Below are positions 35,088-43,794 of a DNA stretch of 64,000 nt, in pieces. The notes under the pieces are model-generated. The model was not told the origin of the DNA. It saw nothing but the letters and a program-made list of their open reading frames with translations, and did not search any database. Positions within the stretch are counted from its first letter, which is position 1. Every line of letters starts with the position of its first letter. The position numbers and the translations under genes were made by a program. Location: contig NC_081408.1 of NCBI RefSeq assembly GCF_030272615.1, positions 201,586,341 to 201,650,340 on the forward strand. Reading direction: 5' to 3'. Origin of the DNA: Cryptomeria japonica (Eukaryota > Streptophyta > Pinopsida > Cupressales > Cupressaceae).

Positions 35088-35834
35088 CTAAATAGATAGA
35101 GGAAATGATAGAAGAATAGTTTTGGAAAGATGTTTAGTAGAGGGTTGAAAGAAGTTCAAAGATGTGTGCCTTTGTTGATCTTTCTTATGGATCATTTGAG
35201 GTGATGGATTGGTGGATGGAGGGAGGTAACGACCCAAGATGGATGAAAGGGATGGAGAGTTTGATTGTGGAATGAAAGGACCTAAGATAGATTTGGAGGA
35301 AGAAGGGTCTGACTTTGGAATGAAAGGACCTAAGATAGGTTTGGAGGAAGAAGGGTCTGACTTTGGAATGAAAGGACCTAAGATAGATTTGGAGGATGAA
35401 GGGTCTGACTTTGGAATGAAAGGACCTAAGATAGATTTGGAGGATGAGGGGTCTGACTTTGGAATGAAAGGACCTAAGATAGATTTGGAGGATGAAGAGA
35501 TTCCTTGATCTTGATCTTGACTTGGAGTAGGATCATTTGATTTTGTGCTTTTCTCTTGATTTTGAATTAGAATAGTGGAGGATATGGAAGGAATATCATG
35601 ATTTTTCTTAAGAGATAGATGTTGAATGGGACTCTGCTCTTGAGATGAAAGAGGGTCATCATGGATGGAATACCAAAATTTGAGGGGATCATCATAAGAT
35701 TCTTGATAAGTGGGATCTTGATCAAAAATGGGATTAGATTGGAGAGCCATGATCTCGTGATCTTGATTTATGCTAGGACTCATTTCCTTTGACTGGGTTT
35801 CCTTTTTTTTTTTGGTTTGATGATGAATGGTCAT
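35088..35834 (-). CDS. P sense-strand ORF, Ser/Pro/Asp-rich with 16-residue repeats
   Basis: I do not recognise this protein. The first ATG in frame is at 35832-35834 (MTIHHQT), giving about 248 residues with no internal stop, the longest intact ORF on the sense strand of P. The N-terminal half is rich in Ser, Gln and Asp (SPSINQDHEIMALQSNP). The second half has five copies of SILGPFIPKSDPSSSK with small changes and ends SLNFFQPSTKHLSKTI. It sits about 3 kb after the PBS, where Ogre/Tat elements may have an extra ORF ahead of gag. There is no zinc knuckle, protease or membrane segment. It may be a leader ORF or an accident of the minisatellite; the lack of stops in an otherwise decayed neighbourhood favours coding. 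Confidence 0.45.
   Translation of the reverse strand: MTIHHQTKKKKETQSKEMSPSINQDHEIMALQSNPIFDQDPTYQESYDDPLKFWYSIHDDPLSSQEQSPIQHLSLKKNHDIPSISSTILIQNQEKSTKSNDPTPSQDQDQGISSSSKSILGPFIPKSDPSSSKSILGPFIPKSDPSSSKSILGPFIPKSDPSSSKPILGPFIPKSDPSSSKSILGPFIPQSNSPSLSSILGRYLPPSTNPSPQMIHKKDQQRHTSLNFFQPSTKHLSKTILLSFPLSI
35269..35508. repeat. 48 bp minisatellite, five units
   Basis: GGAATGAAAGGACCTAAGAT begins units at 35269, 35317, 35365, 35413 and 35461. The period is exactly 48 bp, a multiple of three, so it is open in more than one frame: SILGPFIPKSDPSSSK on minus and MKGPKIDLEEEGSDFG on plus. Units differ at only a few positions. Confidence 0.92.
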
Positions 35835-36427
35835 ACAAATGATCAAAGTTGATGTTTTTGATAGGTTGATGTAGAGAAATACTCCTATTGATAAGGGTCT
35901 TAGGATTAGGTTGTCTCTTCTTTAACTTAGTTTTTTTTTATAAAGACTTGTTCGTCTCAAAATATGAGGAGTGGTCATACACGAATGATCAATGGTTTCC
36001 TTCGATGTTTGGATTGAGATACTTCGTTTGGAAACTTAAGTCTACTTTTATCAAATGAAGGTTTAGATGCCCCCTCACGACAAAGTGTGTCAAATGATAT
36101 GGATAAAGTCTCCCAATATGGAAACTTGATTTGACAACTTAAGGTTTAAACTTGGTATGTTGTTTGATAGAATCCTTTAGATGATGGACCTTTTGATCAA
36201 GGTGATGATAATACCTGATTTTGATAGGATAAAGTCTTATCTTTAGCTAGTTTGGATTTGACAACTTTTGTTCTAAGACTGACTTGTTTGATTTGGAAAT
36301 GATTTCTCTGGTGTTTTGATTTGATTTCTTGTGATCGCGTTTGATATTGGACCTGAAAGGATACTCAAGAAGTTTGAAAACTTTTTCTAGAAAGGCTTGT
36401 TTTGCTCTCTGGTTTTCTGAGTTTTGA

Positions 36428-36800
36428 CCATGCGCTAAGCCAAAGACTAGATGCGCTAAAACAAATTCTTAACGCACTAGAGAAAAGACTCCACGGGCTA
36501 CAATGCCCCTTGATATGTGCTAACTAGTTTATTTTTCTTTTGCCTTGGTTCAAAAAGGTCATGCACCAATATGGGCCGCCAATGCGCTAACTGTTAAACC
36601 CTACGCACTAAAGTTTGGCTTCCACGTGCGAAGTTGATGCTTCAACGCGCTAAACTATTTTCAAAACGTGCTACTTGAAACTGCTAGAATTGGATTTCTA
36701 TGAAGCGCTAATGTTAAGACTTAATGCGCTAAGGTGAAGGTTTAATGAGCTAAAAGATGGTCCCCATGCACTAAGAAGTTGCTCTCACGCGCTAAACTGC
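36428..36800 (-). repeat. ATGCGCTAA array (inverse of the intron array)
   Basis: About sixteen copies of ATGCGCTAA and variants (ACGCGCTAAA, ATGCACTAA, GAAGCGCTAA) at about 20-30 bp spacing. On the minus strand they read TTAGCGCAT, so this array and the one at 28970-29440 form an inverted pair 7 kb apart. It lies in the leader region of P between PBS and the sense ORF. Confidence 0.85.
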
Positions 36801-38855
36801 TCTGATATATTTTGACTTGGTTGTTTTTCTGAGATTTTTGAAATTTTTAACACTTGTGATTTTGATGGATGATTTCTTTATGGGTACTAAGTCGAATAGA
36901 TAAAATCTTGATTACATGGTTTGGTATTCCCCTAATCTTGCTAGATGAAAGTCTTTCCTAAAGATAGTTGAAATGTTGATAACCATCTCAAAATATGTTT
37001 TGTTAGATATGGAAATCTTCTCCACTTTATGATTTTTCCTTGTTTGAACTGACTTTTGAGTTTGATTGTTGGATACTTTGCAAGATATTTTAACATTTGT
37101 GACAAGAATACATAGCACACATGAAGACAATGATCATCCTAATGCTAAACATTAAGTGTATATTCTTTTGAGGATGTGTTCAAATCCCCCATGTTATCAC
37201 TGGTTTGATTTACAACAAAAGACACATCAAATAGACTCTTTATTCAACGGTCATTGACAATATCATAGCCCACTAGTCTCGATACTCCGTCAGCTCAAAC
37301 AGCCTTGTCACCCCCTAGGGGGCACCCATTTTTTTGCCTTTTGCCAAATGTTAACCCAAAGTGAATTGCTTCACAATTGAGTAGCTATCTTGGGAGATAT
37401 ATGGTGAGTAATCTTGGGGGTGGATTCTTCCCCACCCTTGCACTATGATATTGCCAATGTTTGGCAACTGACTCAGTTCAAAGTTTCTAATTCTATGGTT
37501 CGTAATCAGGCTTCCTGTTCGGCCGTCAGTGATAAACTCCCTCAGGAGGCTTCCCAACCTTTAGAACAAAGGCTTTACGTATCTCAAGGATACTGGGGGA
37601 AGGCTAATCGCTACGCGCAACCATTGAAAAGGACTTTCGTCACTTTTCACTTTTGATTATAGTGGGTTGGAATACTTGGCATCAAAGCTGTTCCCCACTT
37701 AAGTCATTCCCTTCACACTGGCCAAAGAATGGCTTTAAGAGTTTTTCAACCCCTCAGGAAGGTAGGCCTGCTAAAGGATGTAAATTCTTGAAGTACAGAA
37801 AACTTAAGAGTGGTTTGGCTTTTTGGTCATCCAGTTATGGGGAGAGCATATACCTTCCACTTTCAAGACAAGGCAATCAAGTTGTTCTTTTTAGCCTTCA
37901 AGACAATGATTTGCTAACTTCTATTTGGAGATGTTGCTCCAACAAGAATGATGTTCTTTTTAACCTTTCATAGCAAAGTGTGTATTTCCAAAACTTTTGT
38001 AAAACAAGCATGGTCAACAAAGTAAATCGTGATGTTTGGTCAACAAAATTAAAGTCGATAGGGGAAAAATTTCCCTCTTTGCCTTGCACAAAATGAAGAT
38101 GAGGTTCTTTTACTTTGCAAAATGAAGTGAATCCTTTTAAACACCAAAGGATGGTGAGGTTCTTTTTAAAACTTTTGCCAAAGTAAAGATTGTTGGTTCT
38201 TTTTACAGCTTCCAAAATGAAATGTTTTTCCTCTAATCTTGCAAGAAAGCAAATATGAAGTTTGTTGTTCTTTTTACCTTGCAATAAAGAAAAGATGAAG
38301 TTTTATTTTAAAACACCAAAAAGGAAGGCATTAAGTTCATTTTATGCATCCAAATGAAATGAGGAGGTTTATTTTAAGCTTTTGCAAAAAAAGAAAGGTG
38401 AGTTCTTTTTACTAACTTTGAAAGAAAGCAAAGAAAACTAGACTAATTCCTTTTGTTCCTGCATAAAAATGTTAGAACCTGCACACAGTCCGTTAGCAAA
38501 AAAAAAATCAAATCATCATGGTGGGCTTCACAAGCCTAAATTATGATCTTGGTTACAATTTTTACAATCCTGATCCTGAAATGCCATGAAATTTGACTAA
38601 GTCTGAAATTTGGAGGATCTTCCAAAAACTAGATTTTGCATTATAACTCCTAGAGGTCCGAAACCCCTCTCAAACATCCTGACAATATATATGGAATATA
38701 ACTTAAAGTATAAGAAATAGAAAAGAGAAGAGGAAATGTCACTTATACTCAAAGTATAAGTATCATCATTGAATGTTTCCCACGTGCTGATTTTCATTTT
38801 CCGCAGACCTGCAAAAGTGGATGTATTTCAAAACCGATTAGATATATGGGGTAAT
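36801..38855. other. P leader region, no gene seen
   Basis: Roughly 2 kb between the array and the PBS. From 37890 to 38430 a loose repeat recurs about eight times (GTTCTTTTT-ACCTTGCA or TTTTGCAAAATGAAG forms), on the minus strand rich in AAAAGAAC. A few unbroken frames of 80-130 codons occur, but they have no motif and overlap each other. Confidence 0.55.
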
Positions 38856-38873
38856 GCCCCACAATGGGCGCCA
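38856..38873 (-). other. P primer binding site
   Basis: On the minus strand, after a 4-base TTTT spacer, TGGCGCCCATTGTGGGG follows the 5' LTR. TGGCGCC primers are typical of Tat and Athila gypsy elements and differ from the Met-type primers of every other element here. Confidence 0.78.
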
Positions 38874-38877
38874 AAAA

Positions 38878-40305
38878 TGTATGCAGGAAAATTGGGTCGA
38901 TAGAACTCAATATGTGAAAAATGGAGCTCTATGGAGCCTTGCTCACACACTCACAAGACTTCTTGGTGCAAGCTATGGAGTAATGAAGTATCACTCAACT
39001 TCCCAAGGTGTGTCCCATGGTTCTCTATCTTACACAGTCCCTCAAACCAATGTTTTTGCTCTCAGATCATTGAGCAAAATGGTTTAGAGATGGCAAATGC
39101 AAGAACAAGGTATTCTTTTTGTTGATTTAATATGAGATGCATCCTAAACTATGCATGATTCTAGAAATGCAAATAAACTAACTATAAGATGACAAGGTTA
39201 GCAAACAAACTATCCTAGCATACTATATTAGTTCAATGATTTAAGCTAATGATAAGAGAAAGTATTCTAAACATGCATATTTAGACTAATTCATAGTTAA
39301 AAGAGAGGCTAAAATGATGAGCATATATGAAATGAAAGCTTGAATGTATTTGAGCATAAGTATGATACTACAAACTTGGATTCATATGAATGGAGGGATG
39401 AGAGCTCTATTTATAGCAAAAATAGGGCAATGGATGGTCAAGATTGAAAGAGTTAATCAAGGGCTAAGTTTGAAAGTTGGGAATCCATGTTTGCAATTTG
39501 CACCAATGAAATGGTGACAAGTGTCAACATAGGGTTGGGTTGAGAGAAGGGGTTGGAGGCATTAAATGCCTGAGAAGACCTTATGGTTATGTAGAGGGTA
39601 AGGGTTAAGCCTAAGTTAAGATTACCCATTGGATTAAGAGTTAATCCAAGGATAAACTCTTGTGCAAATGATTAAGAGATAATCATGGTCAAAGCATTAA
39701 AGGCTTGATGAGACCCTTGGGTTGGATGAAGGTTAAGTTAGGCAAAAAGTCTCTAACCATGTAAGAGGGTTGAATTAACCATTAATGGTTTGGGAGACTT
39801 TGGGGATATTAAGTGGTTGAAGATTTGAAGCCTTTAATGGTTATCAAAGACTTTAAGGTTTTGAGAAGTGACCTCCCCTTGCTTAGGGATGTGACAAAGT
39901 TTAGAAGATGGGTTAGGCTAATTAAAAGTGATTAGAAGAGTCTAGAAGAAATTAGGAAGGGGTTTAGGAAGCAAGTGGGAAATGTAGGAGAATGCAAGTG
40001 GATGGAGGGATAATAGGATTTAATTGAATTTAATGAATTTCATTCAATTTGGTTGCAATTAAATAAATTAGATTTATTTAATTTAGGATAACTATTTTAT
40101 TAAATTTGAATTTAATTAAAAGTGGATAGGGGGGATTTAATTGAATAAAATGATTTATTTATTAAATGGGTAAAGTGAATTTAATTGAGTAATTTTCTTA
40201 ATTAAATAGAGGAATGTGGATAATTTAATTAAATTGGATTTAATTAAATAGAGAAATGAACATAAAATATTCATTTAGGAATATGGTCATTTTTGTATGT
40301 CTACA
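38878..40305 (-). repeat. P 5' LTR
   Basis: TGTATGCAGG to GTATGTCTACA, exactly as long as its partner. On the minus strand GCTATAAATAGAGCTC (39402-39417) is a strong TATA box, putting transcription start near 39380. The two LTRs differ at about 30 positions by eye. Confidence 0.92.
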
Positions 40306-40310
40306 ATCCC

Positions 40311-40713
40311 CACCATGGTTTTTCCCTATTGGGTTTCCACGTGAAAAATATGTGTGTTATGTGTGATGTCTTCTTCATGTGATGATTTGTTGTTTTCCTA
40401 GTCAAGCGGTGAATCTTGTTGATCTAGTTGCTCATATGTATATCTTTGATGGTAGATTACCTGTTCATGCATTAGGTTGAAAAGGAAATGAAGTGTTAGA
40501 TTATATGAGAAGATAAGTGTTAGACGGTATATGCTTGTCTTAGTTATTCTATGTTTTGTCAGTTGTACTCTGTTTGAGAACCAATGTCACTGTTTGTCTG
40601 TCAATGCATTGTGTCTGCAGAAAAACCGGTTCAAGAGTGTGTTTTTATCTGTACTGATTTACCCCCCCCTCTTAGTACCGGTTGGGTACTATTCGTTCAT
40701 CATTGTGTTATTA
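40311..40713 (+). repeat. Copia-A 5' LTR, right piece
   Basis: Resumes with CACCATGGTTTTTCCC after the ATCCC duplication and ends GTGTTATTA next to the PBS. It carries GTTTCCACGTG and the U5 tract ACCCCCCCCTCTTAGTACCGG near 40663. Together the two pieces (1,088 + 403 bp) equal the 3' LTR in length. Confidence 0.9.
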
Positions 40714-40727
40714 ATTGGTATCAGAGC
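40714..40727 (+). other. Copia-A primer binding site
   Basis: ATTGGTATCAGAGC, initiator-Met type, directly after the LTR. Confidence 0.92.
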
Positions 40728-40784
40728 ATCCTTCAGGTCCTCTGTGTTATAAGCTTAATCGCTTGAGGTAAAGATCCCAGTCTA

Positions 40785-40912
40785 ATGATGAAGAGGGAAG
40801 GTCCAAAGTTTAATAGAGAAAATTTCAGTATATGGAAAGACAGAATGAAGATATACATCAGAAACATGGTTGCTCAACACTAGAGCTATGTTGAGAATGG
40901 CTATGTTGCCCT
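40785..40912 (+). pseudogene. Copia-A Gag, N-terminal piece
   Basis: Two ATGs at 40785 and 40788 open MMKREGPKFNRENFSIWKDR, 57 bp after the PBS, the same start as in Copia-D. After VAQH*SYVENGYVA it is cut by N2. The remaining Gag follows at 48447-48486 (NATLTDDQKREIQ when the flanking CCCCT is included) and from 56157 (ENVQVMEAL). Confidence 0.85.
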
Positions 40913-42015
40913 TGTTGGCATTTTTTATGTTTATGTTGTGATTGTCATTGATGGACACACACTTGCATTGAGATCTTTTTTATATGTATATATGGTAAAG
41001 CACAACCGATATTTGTTCCAACCGGTATGTTGTATTATAGTCTTTAGACTATTGATGTTTTGCAGAATGTGTTTCCCAGTCTGAAGTGACATGTTGACCT
41101 CAAGCAGTTAGAGGGATTAAAGCAGCATAACACATTTCTACTAGTCTTCATTTTTGTCAAACCGACATTTTGTATGAACCGGTAGTACTTTGTGATGAGT
41201 TACCACCCACTGATTGTTTGACGATGCCAAAACTGTAGTGATGCTTTTTGTGACGTATTACCTAGTATGTCCAGGTTTATTGAACCTAGGAAATTGTAAT
41301 GTAATCCCATTGGACCAACATGAAATTAGTTTCCTTTATAAGGAAATCATGTTTAGGGTTTTAGGTTGTTGTTATTATTGTTGTTGCGATAGTTGATATT
41401 GCGGCTAGGGTTTAAAGTGCTTAAGGAGTTGGAGAGATTATGAATGTGTAGAAGACTGAAGTAATGCAATAGAGCATTAAGAATGAGCCATCAAGGATCT
41501 AACCGAGCAGTTTGTGCTATTAGCTAGATCAAACGCTTGTTGATTACTCACATCTTTGACAAGTTTGTAGCCCTTAATCGGGTAGGCCCAATGGCCTCTT
41601 GAAAATCCTCTAACAAGGTGGTTCACATCTGTGAGTCTAAAATCCTCTAGCAAGGTAGTCTTTAATCGGACTTGTCTCCTAACATAGATTGAGATTCCTA
41701 ACAGGATCTGTCCTGGTAAAGAATGTTGTAAGACCTTAACCGGTCTGACCTTAACCGGTCTGGTTCCTATTCTGTAGACAGTGACTTGTGAGTTCCATCT
41801 CATCGTGGTTTTTCCCATTTGGGTTTCCACGTCAAAATATCTTGTGTTATGGTGTTTAAGCTTCTGTGGGTAAATACATTATTAGCTATTTGGTTTGCAT
41901 GTTTGTTAACTGGTTTTCTGTTAAACTATTTTACTGATTTACTACTAGTCTTGTAAAGTGTTTTAAAGTGAAGATATTTTGCATACTAATTCACCCCCCC
42001 TCTTAGTATTCATCA
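40913..42015 (+). repeat. N2 5' LTR
   Basis: TGTTGGCATTTTTTATG to GTATTCATCA, 1,103 bp. TTTCCTTTATAAGGAAATC near 41330 is a TATA region, the CGTGGTTTTTCCCATTTGGG box is at 41804, and CACCCCCCCTCTTAG is near 41992. CTTAACCGGTCTG is duplicated at 41735-41762, absent from the other LTR. Identity with the 3' LTR is roughly 95% by eye. Confidence 0.92.
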
Positions 42016-42029
42016 ATTGGTATCAGAGC
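42016..42029 (+). other. N2 primer binding site
   Basis: ATTGGTATCAGAGC, identical to that of Copia-A and Copia-B. Confidence 0.92.
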
Positions 42030-42065
42030 CTACCTTTCTATAAGTTTAACCACTTGGAAAGAGAT

Positions 42066-43343
42066 ATGGGGGAATACATCTTGAGGGAACTTACTCAACG
42101 GCTCACTCAGTCTGAGCAAGCCTATGATGATCCTATGGTCAAATACAAGGCATCTCAAGCAAAAAGGAGAGAACATGCATAAAAGTTGATGGAGCTATCT
42201 AAAAATAGTTCTACAGATGAAGCAGATATGGAAGCCCTAATTGCAGAAGTAAATAAGATGAATGAATCAAACTCCAACCTGAGAAAGGAGTTGGAAGGAC
42301 TAACTATCCAGATGTGTCAAGAGCTTGAGAACCGGAGAAAAGCTGAAGACCTAGTGAAAGAAAGAGATTTTGAGATCTCCAAGTTGAAACAAGAGATGAG
42401 TGCCCTAAATACTCAACTCCATCCAAGAAAGGTGGAAAAGGAAGACATGCAAGGAGAACTGAACACTGTCATCTCTGAGAATGAAAACCTGTTGGAAACA
42501 AATGCTGCTATTTCCAAAGAACTCTCTGAGTCAAAGGAAATACTTGCTAAGTTTAGCAAAAGTACTATCAAGCTAGAGCAAAAGCTTGAATCTACCAAAC
42601 TAGTCAAGAATACCAATGAACTTGGTTATTCCGGTCATGCGGAAGGTGAGACCTCTGGTACAAATGCTGGAGCATCAAAGAAACAACTGGCATCAAAGGA
42701 TAAAGGTAACCAAAAGTTTAAACATGTTTGTTTCAACTGTCTTAAATAAGGACATACTACTAATGTGTGTAGGAGTAAGGCTTACAACAATTTTCCTTAT
42801 TTCCTAAATGATAAGCCTAGACCCTATAGATTTGATGGTAACTATTATGCATGCAACAAGTATGGGCACAAAGCATCTGAGTGTAGGTCTATTGTGAATA
42901 ACACTGGAAGATATCCTCAGAGGACCCAAAGAGTTGGTCCTAAACCTTTTGTGAATCGGAATCACAACTGGTTTAATGCCTTCAATCATCAGCCAAGAAG
43001 AGGTGGTTATCAAGCGGCAACTGGATGGAGAGCAAATTGTATGATCTGTCATGGTCATGGTCATTCTGCTGCAACATGCAGAAGGAAGAATGGAAACATG
43101 GACAATGGACCGTGGAGAGCACCTGGATTGGTCTTCTACCACTGCAACAAATCAGGTCACATTACTAGATTCTATAGATCAAGAAAGAGCATATCTGATG
43201 ATATATCGGTCACTCTGGAAGGAGACATTGATGTTGACATTGTTCAAGCAGACATGAACAAAATTTGGAAGGAGAAACCAGCAGTGTTACAAGAGGAACC
43301 AGTTTCTGCACCTAGTGTGGAAATCACGGAACCGACAAACTAA
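42066..43343 (+). pseudogene. N2 ORF1: coiled coil plus four zinc knuckles (Gag-like)
   Basis: The ATG at 42066 (MGEYILRELTQRL) lies 37 bp after the PBS and opens one frame of 426 codons, broken by only two internal stops (HA*KLM and LK*GHT, both TAA). Residues ~40-185 are a strong coiled coil (KMNESNSNLRKELEGL, FEISKLKQEMSALNTQL). LGYSGHAEGETSG follows and is shared with N1 (LGYEEGESSS). Four CCHC modules come next: CFNCLK*GHTTNVC, YACNKYGHKASEC (first Cys lost), CMICHGHGHSAATC (intact) and YHCNKSGHITRFY (outer Cys lost). The last ~60 residues are acidic. It would be expected to form particles and bind RNA; no UBN2 Gag core is visible. ORF2 follows after ~450 bp. Confidence 0.82.
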
Positions 43344-43794
43344 GCTTCAAGAAAGCTTAGGGGGAGTAAATGGCAAAATGTTTCAAACCTCGGGTTGTCA
43401 CCAATAAAAGACCTTAACCGGTATGTTATACCTGTCATTTCGCAGAAGACCGGAAATGGTAAAAAGGAAAAATTAGGGTTTATGCCCTAATGGAGGAGCA
43501 TTAATGATGGTAGGTGAGGACTATGTTTAAAAGCATTTTTGAAATCATTTCTCACTATTAGTTTTTGAGCAAAGAAATTTTTTTCAAAGAGCAGAGTGAC
43601 GAAAAGGCGATTTGAGCAGAGATTTGGAGAAACTGAGAAACCGCGAAGGAGATTCAAATTCAAAGTGGAAACGATCAAGTGGAGAACACAAAGCGGTGAT
43701 TCAACAACTGATGGAGTGTAAAGTAAAGGAGAATATGCAAGCCCTAATTTTGCGTGTTTCAAAAGGTATTTCTCTAGTTCTTAAGGTTTCTATC
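43344..43794 (+). other. N2 spacer between ORF1 and ORF2
   Basis: Contains AAGCTTCAAGAAAGCTTAGGGGGAG just after the ORF1 stop (a small inverted repeat followed by a purine run) and no clear coding sense. The ORF2 frame is open upstream of its ATG from about 43612, so an earlier start or a spliced transcript is possible. Confidence 0.5.

Larger units (their letters stand above)
26968..40305 (-). mobile_element. P: Tat-like LTR element carrying an antisense PMD gene
   Basis: Two 1,428 bp LTRs (26968-28395 and 38878-40305) flank a 10.5 kb interior, with a perfect 5 bp target duplication ATCCC (26963-26967 and 40306-40310). Orientation is minus: TGGCGCC-type PBS at 38856-38873, purine tract at 28396-28410 and a good TATA box on the minus strand of the right LTR. 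The interior lacks any recognisable gag, protease, RT, RNase H or integrase. It holds one sense ORF (35088-35834), an antisense PMD gene (28812-31670), two inverted short-repeat arrays and several minisatellites. TGGCGCC primers and antisense extra ORFs, some PMD-like, are known from the Tat lineage of Ty3/gypsy, so I infer a non-autonomous Tat derivative. The LTRs are about 98% alike by eye, so it is one of the younger layers. Confidence 0.87.

Noticed and set aside
35239-35508. Plus-strand ORF over the 48 bp repeat as a separate gene
   Set aside because: Its length comes from the repeat unit being a multiple of three; the minus-strand ORF is much longer and lies in the element's sense orientation.
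37414-38284. Overlapping 80-130 codon ORFs in the leader of P
   Set aside because: They overlap on both strands, share no motif with known proteins and lie in a repeat-rich leader.
26968-40305. Plus orientation for element P, as suggested by the PMD gene
   Set aside because: TGGCGCC PBS, purine tract and LTR TATA box all fit the minus strand; no Met-type or other PBS follows the left LTR on plus.
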